From contig MU400506.1 of NCBI GenBank assembly GCA_022578965.1, forward strand, positions 62,001 through 126,000: a stretch of 64,000 bases of DNA. The letters run 5' to 3'. The translations under genes and the position numbers were made by a program. This DNA is from Xylaria sp. FL1777 (taxonomy: Eukaryota > Ascomycota > Sordariomycetes > Xylariales > Xylariaceae). This document shows, one piece after another, positions 47,787-59,433 of this stretch (position 1 is the stretch's first letter; each line of letters opens with the position of its first letter). The notes beneath the pieces were generated by a model. It was given only the letters and a program-made list of their open reading frames with translations. It had not been told where the DNA came from and did not search any database.

Positions 47787-48957
47787 ATGCCGCGCGCAAA
47801 GAGATCGAAGCAGTACAAGCGGTTAATGAACCAATATGGTATGTAGGCTCACACGTCCATATCCGAGGTCCCTGACACATCGCTAAATTGATTCTTTTAT
47901 AGAGATAAATTTCGGATTCCGTGAGCCCTATCAAGTACTCTGCGACAGCCATTTCCTCGAGGCAGCTATCCGTAGTAAGATGGACATCGATCATATACTG
48001 AAGGCGACTCTGCACGGCACTACAAAACTACGTGTGTACATGTTCTCTTTTCAGACCCGGGGCCCTATACTGATTCGATCGCCTAGTAATAACACAATGC
48101 TCAATGAGATGGTTATACGCCAGGAAGAATGAGCCTGGTATAGGAGCTGTTATAGAGTTCGCAAAGGAGAGATTGGAACGACGACGATGCGGACATCATC
48201 CCTCCGACTACCCTGAGCCTCTCGGTATGACTTGGCGACGTTTCATTTTCTCGTCCAGCAGCCTTTGTGCTTTAATCTTCCCACATACACCCGAAGCTAT
48301 GGCAAAGTCTTATCTCGGTCGCCTGTTACTAACTAATCATTTCGAATAGAGGAACTAGATTGCCTTCACTCCGTAGTCGACCCGAGCAAGAACGGAATCA
48401 ATAAGCACCGCTACGTCTGCGCAATCAATGATGACGAAGTCCGATCTTCGTTGCGGAACAGCATCCAGGTCGTGCCATTGCTGTATATCCGGCGGTCTGT
48501 TCTCATCATGGAACCTGCATCTTCGACTACTGTGAAAGCACGTTCGCGAGACGAGAGGGCGAAGTTTACTGCGGAGCTCAAGTCGCCAGGGGGAAAGAGG
48601 AAGAGACAGCCAGAGGATACAGACGACGATGATGACGCCAGTACAAAGGACGGGACCATTTCGAGCAAACCTGAGAAGACAAAGGCCAAAAAAACACATG
48701 GTCGTAAAGAACCAAACCCACTATCGATGAAAAAGAAGAAAAAGGAAGATAAGCCACAGCACATTGGAACAGCCCCAACGGTGACTGGCAAAACGGCCGA
48801 ATTGGAGGAGGTGAAGCTGGACAATGAAGCACAGTCAGAGACTGCCGGAGAAGCTTCGGGACGAAAGCGACGGCGCAAACACAAGTCAAAAACTGCTGCT
48901 ACTGCTGCTGGTAAGGATGATGAGATTCGAGTGGAGACTTCGGTGGGTGATGAATAA
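47787..48957 (+). CDS. UTP23: rRNA-processing protein Utp23 (PIN-domain family)
   Basis: Component of the small-subunit processome that helps release snR30 during 18S rRNA maturation in the nucleolus. Four exons, all with good splice sites: 47787-47838, 47903-48031, 48087-48224 and 48350-48957, giving 308 aa. Joins restore MNQYEINFGFREPYQVL, HGTTKLLITQCSMRWLYA and YPEPLEELDCL. The PIN-like fold begins at FGFREPYQVLCDSHFLEAAI; the CCHC zinc motif uses Cys in ITQC and RRCGHH. The family signature VPLLYIRRSVLIMEP follows, then a Lys-rich nucleolar-type tail (KKKKKEDK, RKRRRKHKSK). As in other Utp23 proteins the PIN acidic set is incomplete, so catalysis is not expected. Confidence 0.93.
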
Positions 48958-49897
48958 TGGTCTGGATGCTCGAGATTTCCAGCATCTGGTTTATGAAGAA
49001 GCATTTGCATGGCGTTTCTAGGGAGGACAAAGGTCATAACCACTTGGACCTGAAAAGTCAACGATACCATCATCAATCTAAATTCTTTTTCTCAGGGTCT
49101 TGAAGTGCCCAGACCCCATACCATGACAGATCGAGGGAGACGTGTGTTGGTTACTGTCTCCATTGGTCTCCTACAATATCTACTGCGTATGTAGGAGACT
49201 AGGTAGATCTGAGTATCTACATTACAACATACCTACATACCTGATACATATGTAAGTGACCTACGCAGTACAGGTAGTCAGGTAGGTGCTACAGTGAAAA
49301 CCGGGCTCTTTGCATTGGGTTACAGTCTACCTACAAATAGGTACACTGTCCTTGACCTTTTCAAGTGTATCAGGCTAGTGGCACTTACAGTTAATACTGT
49401 GGGGGCGGAAAATGGAACTAACCTTGATACTACACCAAAGTACCCTTCAATAAAAAGAACCTCTTGGTACAATGCTACAATACTACCAAATGATATTCTC
49501 GTGCGGAATCAATACATCGTGACTGACGACTGTGGCCTTGGCTTTGTTTCAACTCGATCCGAGCCGGCGGCAACTTTCCCCATCAAGTTTACTTTGGTCT
49601 TCAGTGCTGTATCCGGGTCAGACTGCAGAGGTGTGCACGCAGAGTCATGTCATTGCGCGTCGGTCCACGGTACACCGCCGATCCCTGATCACGTATTGGA
49701 CCTAGCCACCTAAAACCTATTACTGACAGCAATGTGGGGAATGCCAGACTGCGCCTGGAACCGAACCTCACGTCTCGTCTGCTGCGACGGCACCAACGAC
49801 CCCCTTTCCAAATCCGAGGTTTCCCGTGTCTCTCCTCGAGCCCAGAAGAGTCAATAACTCGCTCCACCACCCACATGCGCACGAGACAAATGCACCC
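48958..49897. other. Intergenic region between UTP23 and the DUF726 gene
   Basis: Contains TACATACCTACATACC and CAGGTAGTCAGGTAGG motifs at 49195-49290. The final 150 bases are the leader of the next gene. A 139-codon frame (49294-49713) lacks an ATG at its start and coding character. Confidence 0.55.
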
Positions 49898-52800
49898 ATG
49901 GCAGCGGCCGGCGCCCCTCAAGTTGACGATTTTGGCTTGCCCGTCCGAAAATACGTAAGCCCCGTCGAGGAAGATGACACCGGCGAACACAAGCCTACGG
50001 GAGCCACGGCTCGGCCGGCCGAGACTAGCATCCCCTCCGAAGGGTCCGATATAGCTCAGAAGGAGAGTCCGCAGGCCTCGCCCCCGGAGAAACCGAAGAC
50101 CACCGCAGATAGGAAGTCGGTAGATGACGAATCGACGTCAGCATCGACGAGTGCCGCCACTAAAGCCAGCGAACCGAGCATATCAAACAGCGAAAAAGAA
50201 GGCCTCCAAGATGACCCGTCTACATCAAAGCAGGCACCCATTACTATGCCCAAAAACGAAGACCAAGTTGCAGAAGTCGGCTTGGCTCAGACACCGGAAC
50301 TGAAGTCTGCAAAGGCGACTAAACGTAGGAGTACTGTGACCAAAGATGTCCAAGCTATATCAGGGCCGTCGATCAAGGAAATACGAGCAAATAAACAAGC
50401 AGCCGAAGCCGAAGCTGAAGCGGAAAAGGGTCCCCGCGTGAACCACAGCCGCGATGTTAGCACAGCAAGCAATAACCTCGCAGTCTCCGAGTTCTCTCAT
50501 CAACAGCTTACAGCTCCAAAGGAAGAAGGCGAGGATGCCGATGATGGATGGCAAACCATGCCAGCCTATGCACCTTACGATATCTATGACGATGATAACA
50601 AACTTATAGCAAAGGAGCACAATCCCGACGAAGATGAGGTGTATGGATATGCCGGGCTTGGTGGCGCGGGCAAAGGGTATACTCGGGTCATAGATGATGA
50701 AGATGCAGAGTCCGAGACAAGTATGGACGACAACACACGATATCTTTTTAATAATGTCAAATCCACGAGTATGACGGAAATGGATGAGGAACAGCGCGAT
50801 GCTGTCTCCCAATTGCAGGCAACTAAGGACCTTTTGACTGAAGGACAGAGAATAGCCTACGTCGGCATTGCTCGCTTGGAATTGGCCAGCATGATAGAAA
50901 ATGCGGGACGATTGCAACGTCTCAAGGGCGCGAAGAAAGATTTACAGTTAGCTGTGGAAGCTATGAAAATGTGGTCACAGAAGATCATGGTTCGACTGTA
51001 TGCGCATATGGATATCAGCTCGGCAGAGCAGGTCATGATAGAACAGCTATCTGACCATGGCGTCCAACCTGCTGATCTTACTCCAGCCCTTATGCAAAAC
51101 GCAAGGGTGAAGAATCCAATGGCAGAAACCACCCCGGCCTCAACACCAAAAATGTCGGGAAAGAATAGCCCCCGACCGTCTACCCCTAGTGATCCTAGTC
51201 AAGAAGCGTCAGCAGAACCGCCACCACCTTATGAGAGCCACGACGGCGACGAAATGCCAGAAGTCAAGATGCCCTCGCAACTACCCAGTACAGACAAGAT
51301 CGATATAGATTTGCGATGGACTGTACTTTGTGACCTCTTCCTCGTCCTAATTGCTGATGGGATATACGACGCGCGGTCCAGGGTTCTTCTAGAACGAGTA
51401 GGCAAAGATTTAGATGTTCCTTGGATAGATATATGCAGGTTCGAGAAGCGTGTAACAGATGCCTTGGAAATGCAACAACAGGCCGAGCAGGAGAACTGGA
51501 ACGAGGAAGAACACCTCGAAAATCGAAGAAAGCTAGCTCTTAGGAAACGCTATGTTATGGTGGGACTAGCCACGGTCGGCGGTGGTCTGGTGATTGGGCT
51601 TTCAGCTGGGTTATTGGCACCTCTGATCGGCGCTGGTCTGGCAGCTGGGTTTACGACGATCGGTATCGGGGGCACGAGCTCTTTCCTGGCAGGAGCTGGT
51701 GGAGCGGCCATCATCACGTCTAGTGCCGCTGCTTCTGGAAGTTTCATGGGCGGCAAGGCCGCTGATCGCAGGACAGGCGCTGTGAAGACGTTCGAATATC
51801 GGCCACTTAACAATAACAAGCGGGTTAATCTTATTCTTACGATTTCCGGGTGGCTGACCAGCAAAGTCGACGACGTTCGTTTACCATTCAGCACAGTCGA
51901 TCCGATCATGGGTGATTTATATTCCATATTATGGGAGCCGGAACTATTAACGAGTATGGGTGACACTATTAACATTCTAGCAACAGAAGTAAGTAAATCC
52001 ACTTGAAATGTTAAGGCGACGCTTAGCTCATTATATTAGGCTCTCACCCAAGGTCTTCAGCAAGTACTAGGCAGTACGATCTTGATCAGCCTGATGGCGG
52101 CCCTTCAGTTACCAGTTGTGTTGTCGAAGCTAGCATACCTGATTGACAATCCCTGGGCAGTATCCCTAGATCGGGCGTGGGCTGCCGGTCTCATCCTCGC
52201 AGATTCTCTGATAGACAGGAACCTAGGCACCCGTCCCATCACTCTTGTAGGTTACTCTCTTGGTTCGCGTGTCATCATGTCGTGTCTCCTCGAGCTCGCT
52301 CGAAAGGGTGCGCATGGACTGGTCCAAAATGTCTACCTCTTCGGGGCACCGATTGTTGTGAAAACGGAAGAAATCATCAAGGCCCGGGCTATCGTCGCCG
52401 GTCGATTCGTCAATGGATATAACCGGAACGACTGGATTCTAGGTTACCTATTTCGCTTGACAAATGGCGGCATTCGACGAATAGCTGGTCTAGCCACCAT
52501 AGACGGGATACCCGAAGTTGAGAACTTCGATTGCACAAAACTCGTTAGTGGTCATATGCAATACCGATCCGCCATGCCTCGCCTCCTACGAGAATGTGGC
52601 TGGATCGTTGAAAGTGATGAATTTGGAGAGATCGAGGATCCCGACCCAGACCGTCACCGAGAACGACAAATCGAACTCATAAACGAGATTGAAGAAGCCC
52701 GCAAGGAACTAGAGAAGGAGGGACAATCGAAAAAAGGAAAAGGTAGCTGGGGCATCTTTGGCCGAAAGAAGAAAACTGATCGCCAAGACTGGGAGATCTA

Positions 52801-53284
52801 CGAAGACAGTAAACGGGCCGATGGGTCTCGAACCGAGGATAAGGGCAACAACAATACCGGCGTCTTATTTGATGTCGACGCCATGCGCGCCGAGTTGGCT
52901 CGTGACGAGGAGCTACAGGTCAAAGAGTTGGCGTCAACATTACCGCCAATGAAACTCGATCTATCTCCATCTACACAGTCAAATTCACGAGACATGCTAC
53001 GTGAGACTAAAAGCCTTGACAGGACGCCCACGTTACGATCAATGGAGGTTCATGGACACCCAGTTCAGCACGAGCAAGACGAAATCCAGATGACGTTTGA
53101 TACGGCCTTCAGAGATGCCGAGCCACCACCTCCCCCTATGAAAGACTACGTAAATACGGCCGGTCCTACTCGCCCGGAGATGAGGACGTCTCACACAACA
53201 CCGAATGTAGCCCTTGAAGACCCATGGGCAGACGAGGATGAAGACTTCGGTAAGGAAAAGGAGATCACAATGACATTTGCATAA
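49898..53284 (+). CDS. DUF726 family alpha/beta-hydrolase-like membrane protein (TMCO4/Mil1-like)
   Basis: Two exons, 49898-51988 and 52040-53284 (donor GTAAGT, acceptor TATATTAG), give 1111 aa. Residues 1-330 are acidic and Ser/Thr-rich. A helical region follows, then a Gly/Ala-rich membrane segment around 553-630 (GLATVGGGLVIGLSAGLLAP and further), as in TMCO4 relatives. The hydrolase core carries the nucleophile elbow GYSLGS (Ser about residue 770), then NVYLFGAPIV and FVNGYNRNDWILGYLFR. The C-terminal 250 residues are charged and disordered. The yeast relative Mil1 (YFL034W) is a putative lipase that binds the AP-1 adaptor; Golgi/endosome association here is inferred. The frame is open upstream of the chosen ATG, but no other ATG is available in it. 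Confidence 0.88.
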
Positions 53285-55867
53285 CGAGCTACTCACACCC
53301 ACATCAATACTGTCCGGCCTTGCTCTAGACAGCCAAATTACATAACCCATACGTCAGCTGGACAGGACTTTAGAGAAACATTCGCCTGCATTGTTATCTG
53401 TTTTCGTTCGTTCATTCCATATGATTCACGAATAGGTGCACGAGGTAACGGATCGGTCCAGGAAGGATAATAACTTAATTCGCCTGCTTCAAGAGTGGCA
53501 GCTTATTGTATATTTATAATGGCCAGGAGGCAGGGTACGCTGACATAGTCTAAATGTACCACAATGAATTAGATAGAACGAGTTGATGGCACTCGCAAGA
53601 TAGTAATTACACTATGCGTTGATCACATGGTGAAGATGTCTTTCGTGTTACCAGTGAACTTTCGGAAGAGACTAACTTATTCCTAGGGTGCATGTGTGGC
53701 ATTGTGTATGCGAAGCGATCAACACCCTCCAAGGTATTCATATTTCTCAAACCTGCTCGCTCCGCAAGACTCCGAGTCCTCGCTAACGTGGTGACAGTAC
53801 TCGGTGCCCGAATCTAACTACTCGTTGGACGAAAAGGGGGATGTTGCGCACATAGCAGATCGAGTGCATCGATGCAGGAATTTATACCTGGCAAAATACA
53901 TCTGTGAACTGAAGAGAAGAATACAGCAAATGGGAAAGACAATAATAGCCACCCATTATCTATCTGAGGAGGCTTTGAGACAATAGTATGGATTTTATTG
54001 TAGTTTACACTACGTTTGGGAAGACTTCCTAGTGTATGTATCTTGGGGGCACAGCACCGTTAGTTTACGCATAAGTTGACAGGATAACTTACACTAGGTA
54101 CTTGGTATATACTCTACGGGTGCACGTAGGAATCGTTACCTAATCGATAGATTTATACCTCCCCAGGCCTGCAGGAGCAATAAGCGTGCTACCTACCTGT
54201 ACTTACTCCTTCATATCACAGATGGACTGACGCACCGAAGACGGCCTGAGCCGCGTATAAAATCATTGTGAATATACCTAGGTAGGTATCAGCCCGATGA
54301 AAGCTACAACCGCATAATGTACCTAGAATATGCAGTTGGATTCGCGATCCTGCCTGCAACACCTCAGCCACACTCTGTCCTACGCATACGCACTATTGGT
54401 ATCGACTATTGAGCAAATTCGACCCTAGCTTCTTTTGATCATCCCCCTACTACATACCCAGTCTACTATGTATGTATAAACGTTCGATGGGTCATCGGTC
54501 CTCACCGTACCTATTCTTTCACCAAATGCAATTGACCGTGGTGAAGCGACCAACATGTCTCTAGAGTTTTGAGCCCCAACGCCATACTCAGGCGGTCTAG
54601 ACGTCTTACTGCGTACATCCATGACGGCCCCCTTCATCTGTCTCTGTCAAGGCAGCACCATAAGTTGCAATGCAGCAGGGCTGAGAGTTGTAGCCCACTA
54701 CTTACTTAGTTCTGTCGCCAGCCTTGATTTTAGTGCCCTACGTATATACTAGGTTGGGTAGGCTATATTTGGCATGGAGGATCTAGAACCCATGCGAAAC
54801 ATGCCTCAGCCCACCAAATGCGGTGACGGTGGGGGAATACGTCCAACCTGTCAGACTGGCATTCTCGCGGACAGAATTTTCCCGCCTCTTTCATGGCCAG
54901 TGCTAGAAATATTCACAGGTAGCCCACGAGGCGATATTCAATGATGACACTCTTATCGTTATGTTGGTTGAGCAAGCGAGAAGACGGAGGACTGCGCCGT
55001 ACTGTACAACACATTTTCTTCGGCCATGTGGGTGGTATTTTCACCCATCGGTATCCCGGTATACTGGTGAAATGGGGGCCCCGTTGCTAAGAATGACCCG
55101 GCCTTGTTGAAGAGGATCCATTTATGAAACTATGAAACTAATCAGACTCGTCTGATCTGATCAACCCCGGGCAGTTAGATTTCCAGTATGGAGGATCGTA
55201 TCGTATCTGCCGTCCAGGCACGATCAAGTGTTCAGATGAACAAAATATAGGCAGCTCTGAGCCAACTGCTGAGCATTTCCTTAACAGTTAGCAAGTCTTT
55301 TGACTGTTGGTGTCGAGCATACATTATATAGTAGTGCACTAAAAATCGGTACGGGGGTGTAACCCAAAAAAAGCACTGCTTACAATGCGTATCATTGGGC
55401 TAACTAATAATGTAGGTGAGGGACACAGCCTGTCTGACTTGGGTCCGTGGCTGGCACATATTTGCGACAGTCGACGATCTGGACCCCAAGTTCAGTCTTG
55501 ATTCCGTCACATTGAATTCAGCTACGCTAGAGCTGACTGGCCAGTTGGGTGTGCTGAAATGCGGAATTCAACACCATACTCACCCTAGACCCTGTCCCGA
55601 CCTAGCCGTCTTCCTGCTTTCCCGCGTTTGGTTTTCTCTCTGACAGTATTCTCTATCTATGTATACAAAGCCTGGTGCTCCTCCGCCTATACGTCATTAG
55701 ACTTCATCGGTCAGGCCGATACGAGAACAACGGACGGTAGACTGTTCTCCCACGAGCGAGTAGATCGCCGTGACAGCAACTTAGAGTGGTGGGAGTGCGC
55801 TGCACGAATCCGGCTAGAGAGTAGCTTGGCCGAGGTGACATACCGGCCTGTGCTGAACATCACGACA
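53285..55867. other. Intergenic region with one possible small gene
   Basis: Spacer of 2.6 kb, mostly AT-rich, with TACCTAGGTAGGTA near 54278. The only coding hint is the small two-exon candidate at 53692-53986. The last 500 bases are the promoter of the membrane protein gene. Confidence 0.5.
53692..53986 (+). CDS. Possible small two-exon gene, 76 aa
   Basis: ATG at 53692, exon 53692-53733, a 64-nt intron (donor GTATTC, branch CGCTAAC at 53781-53787, acceptor GACAG), and exon 53798-53986 in frame to TAG. A second GACTAAC ... CCTAG signal lies just upstream, so more 5' exons are possible. The product is basic and helical at its C-terminus and matches no family I know. The splice signals are good but the coding evidence is thin. 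Confidence 0.25.
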
Positions 55868-57246
55868 ATGCGGCACAATGTCGCGATATCTACGCTTTTA
55901 GCTTCTCTAATAGGTCTCTCGGCGGCTGATGAGACGGGAGAGTTCATTCTACGCGAGGGTGGTCTGGGAGCAGGAACAAGTCCGAGCCAGGTAGTTTCAT
56001 TTCAGGCGCCAATAACGCCGGCTATAATCTCGTTGGACAACTATTTAACGACAACATTTCCCCTCGAGGCCAACAATGTGATGATAGATACAGTCACGTT
56101 GAGGATATACAATACGAGCGGGTCAAACGATGGGAGCGACGATCTGATCTTCATCACTGAATCGGACCAATCCCTTCCAGAAGGGAAAGACACTCGTTTG
56201 ACATGTAAGAGTCATTTTCATCTACGCCGGTAGATATCAGCGGACAAACTAACGATTTCACCCAAGTCTACAGCAATAGTGTTGTTGTCGAATGGGGCCT
56301 CGATCACGACTACCTTGACAAGCCATTGTATCTGGAGTGCGAATGGAATAACGCATCCTCCCGGGGTACTAGCACTTCTCAGATATTCGTGGTCTTCGAT
56401 ACAGACCAACAGAAAGCCATGGAAACTCTGCAGCAAACGGGCAAGGCTGGCGATTCCAGCGCCGGTGCTCCACCCGCAAGAGATCAAGTCATAAACTCGT
56501 CTCCAAGCCCGCCCCCTTCGACCACAACCCTAGCAACGACATCTTCCACTGCACAGACGAGCCAGCCCGCAGCCACCATCGGGCTCGAAACCCCCTCGCC
56601 AGCACCGAACGGACTCAGCAAGGGCGGCATCATCGGCGTCGCAGTGGGCGCCTCCGTAGCAGGTCTTCTGATAGCCGGCGCACTGGCATGGCTGTTCTGT
56701 ATCCACCGTCGTCGCCGCCGCCGCCATAGTCGCCTGGGCAACACGTCGACGACGCACCACATGATGCAGAGCTACGGCTCGGACGTCGGCGCACGCACGC
56801 TGATGCCCGACAAGGAGATACCAGTGGTGCACGAGTCGCGGTCACAATCGCAGTCGCAGTCGCAGCCACCGTCGCCACAGTCCGTGTACGACGGCCGGCC
56901 AAGCGCGGACCTGTACGCGCCGTACTCGGACCGCTCGGCCGCGTCGCCCGTCCCACCACCTCCCCATCCCCCTCATCCTCAGCCTCATCATCATGACCAT
57001 GATCATCGCAGGGCAGCGAGTAGTATGTCTACTACTACTGCGGCGGCGGCGGCGACGGGGGCTACGACGAGCGAGACGGATCTGAGCTGGACGAGAGGCG
57101 CGCCGACGCCGACGTCCGTCATCGCGTCGCGGTACGCGCACCTCGTCGAGGAAGGCATGACGGAGGACGAGATCCGGCGCCTCGAGGACGAGGAACGGCA
57201 GCTCGACGCCGCCATCGAACATGCCGAGAGGGGGGCCACCCCTTGA
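55868..57246 (+). CDS. Predicted type I plasma-membrane protein, unknown function
   Basis: Two exons, 55868-56204 and 56267-57246 (donor GTAAGA, branch ACTAAC, acceptor CCCAAG), give 438 aa. A signal peptide spans residues 1-20 (hydrophobic core STLLASLIGLSA). The ectodomain to about 165 contains possible N-glycosylation sites (NTSG, NNAS) and two closely related hydrophobic strands. A Ser/Thr/Pro-rich stalk follows (about 180-225). One transmembrane helix lies at 232-256 (GGIIGVAVGASVAGLLIAGA), followed by a stop-transfer stretch of Arg (HRRRRRRH). The cytosolic tail is Pro/His/Ser-rich and GC-rich, ending in an acidic helix (TEDEIRRLEDEERQL). This layout is shared with fungal wall-stress sensors of the Mid2/Wsc type, but no WSC domain is present. 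Confidence 0.82.
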
Positions 57247-57477
57247 GGACTACCTAGGTACTTAGGAAAGGGAGGAAGGAAGGAAGGACTAGATATAGCG
57301 AAGTTCAGAGCCGAAGGGACGATAGGTAAGAGATCTGCGTGCGTACGTGCGTGTATTGCGTGACAGGGAAAATATATAATTCTCGATCCCCCCCTGAATA
57401 TCAGTTTGACGACTTTATTTTCGGGAAAGCGTTTTCTTCTTCTTCTTTCTTCCTCTTCTTTCCTTCTACTTTTTATC

Positions 57478-57503
57478 TTTTTTTTTTTTTTTTTTTTTTT
57501 TTT
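57478..57503 (+). repeat. Poly-T run, 26 bases
   Basis: Uninterrupted T homopolymer downstream of the membrane protein gene. Confidence 0.95.
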
Positions 57504-57588
57504 GCTGCAAAGTTAAAAAAACAGGGGTTTAGGCGTCAATGGGTATATCCATCAAGGGACAATCTGATTAATGTGGGCGGCGAAAGCC

Positions 57589-57603
57589 AAAAAAAAAAAA
57601 AAA
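57589..57603 (+). repeat. Poly-A run, 15 bases
   Basis: A homopolymer 85 bp from the poly-T run, in inverted orientation to it. Confidence 0.95.
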
Positions 57604-58285
57604 GAAAGCGAAAGACCCCCCTTCCCTTTGAGCATTCGTTTGTGCGGTTCGTGGGACCTAACTATCTCTTGTCTCTGTATGAGAGGAGTCGTGATAGGTC
57701 TATTTGTGGGATTAAGATATGTCGGGTGGCGGTGTTGCTATTATTCATAAATTCGGTGGAAGAGCGAGAGCGGTGGTAGAAGATACATCCCAACTTTTGT
57801 CCGGACTGTCTGTTTCTCTGTCGTCCGCGTTGCTTCTGAGAAAATGGGCGACGATTGTGGTTGTAATACACCGTAGGAATCACATACCCATTCGATAGAT
57901 TTAGTCATTAGACGTCATCTATTCCGAACATAGCGAAGTTAATATCTTTGTATATCAGATACCACAGAGCTTGAAAGCGTCCTCAACGGGAAGATATCAT
58001 GCTGCATATAAGTTGCTGAAAATCGATTGTAGGCTTTGGCACCTGGTACAGACAAGACACTGTAAAGATTAGAATCCAAAAACGTGACGGGTTTGATATT
58101 TCATGTTGGTACAAATAGTAATAGCTACCCCCCTTTTAACCTACAGAGATACAAATTTCATGATGAGCCTGTAGCATACTCTTAAATCGCTGGGACAATC
58201 CTACCAAAGCCCAGAATTCATCCCTGCTGCCTAAGTTCTAAAACTTGGCCCTTCATGATACAGTATAATGTTTGGCCGTTCGCAA

Positions 58286-58562
58286 CTAACGGCCAAAAGT
58301 GAACAGACGCCCGACCATGTTACTCGCGATACTACCGGCGAGATTACCCGAGTACAATGCGCTGCCTGCGAGGTTCGATGCCTGGCTGAACTTGTCACAG
58401 CGGGAGAAGGCGACGGTGTTCGTGATGGTGAGGGCGAGGGCAATGGCTACAATTGAGAAAAGAAACATTAGCAGAGGGATTCTCAGCATAGGGGAATTCC
58501 CATAGCCTCCTCTTCCAACCAATCCTCCCTCTGGAGACCTGGAGCCCAGCATAGGGCCACGA

Positions 58563-58608
<46 letters not shown>

Positions 58609-59164
58609 ACCACTCACCCACGAGCGGCAACCAGATGAACTTCAGCTGGATAATGGCGAGGATGGCGAGCGCCACCCACAGCACGGGCTGCGAGTACATG
58701 GCGAGCCAGAAGAAGCGGGCGTCGGTGGCGTTGACGATCTTGGTGCCGGGCTCGCTGCTCTCGAACACCCACTGGCTATCGCCCGTCGCGGGGTCGACCT
58801 CGTTCCACCAGCGCAGGCCCACGAGCCGGCGGCCCGCGATGTTCTTGAGGTAGTAGAAGTCCGCGGCCAGCAGCAGGATGGTGATGATGAAGATGAGCAC
58901 CATGCTATCTATCAAGATGACGCCGAAGAGATAGACGAGGAGGGAGGCTAGAGTTTCGCGCGAAAAAGAAATCGGACGGTCAGCTTGGGGGGACTCTTAT
59001 ATATATATTTTTTTCTTCCGGGGCGTTGGCGAGAGATGAGATGGTTGTTATTGAGGGGGACTCTTACAGATGCGGAAGACGAGGAAGGTGAGCAGCGTTA
59101 TGGGATGGGAGCTGAGACGCCAGCTCAGAGAGCCGGCTGGTGGTTGTGTTTGTGGTTGTTCCAT
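58286..59164 (-). CDS. TVP23: Golgi membrane protein Tvp23
   Basis: Small integral membrane protein of late-Golgi Tvp vesicles, involved in traffic. Three exons: 59164-59068, 58947-58618 and 58446-58286, giving 195 aa, the family's usual length. Joins restore [14 protein letters not shown] and [16 protein letters not shown]. Four hydrophobic segments lie at about 20-43, 44-64, 115-136 and 138-156. Family signatures are [25 protein letters not shown] and [15 protein letters not shown] followed by [14 protein letters not shown]. The second intron (58447-58617, 171 nt) contains a 41-nt GA microsatellite right after the donor; the frame also stays open through this intron, so retention would insert a CTCTCT-encoded stretch. 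Confidence 0.95.
58567..58607 (+). repeat. (GA)n microsatellite in a TVP23 intron
   Basis: About 20 perfect GA units, i.e. (CT)n on the transcribed strand. It lies just downstream of the intron 2 donor (GTGAGT). Confidence 0.95.
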
Positions 59165-59433
59165 CGGTCGTCGCTCTTATCGCTGTCGTTGTCGTCGTTG
59201 TCGTCGTTCTTGTTTGTTCATAAATGCGAATGCGCTTGCGTCTGCGACAGGAAAGCTGTATTAATTCGGATGCCTACATGTCACTAACGTCACCTAAGAG
59301 CTAAGAGCTGGAGATGGCGAGCTGTCCATTAGCGCGAGGTTGTGATATTCCTTATACATGCATATTCAATCCTGGCTACCTTTCTAACGGGTATTTGTAT
59401 GTAACTGTGATGTTAGATAAATACATACCACCT

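Larger units (their letters stand above)
57247..58285. other. Intergenic region between convergent genes, homopolymer-rich
   Basis: Contains a 26-base T run (57478-57503) and a 15-base A run (57589-57603), separated by 85 bp. They could pair as a stem if transcribed. No gene is supported; open frames here rely on the low-complexity tracts. Confidence 0.6.
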
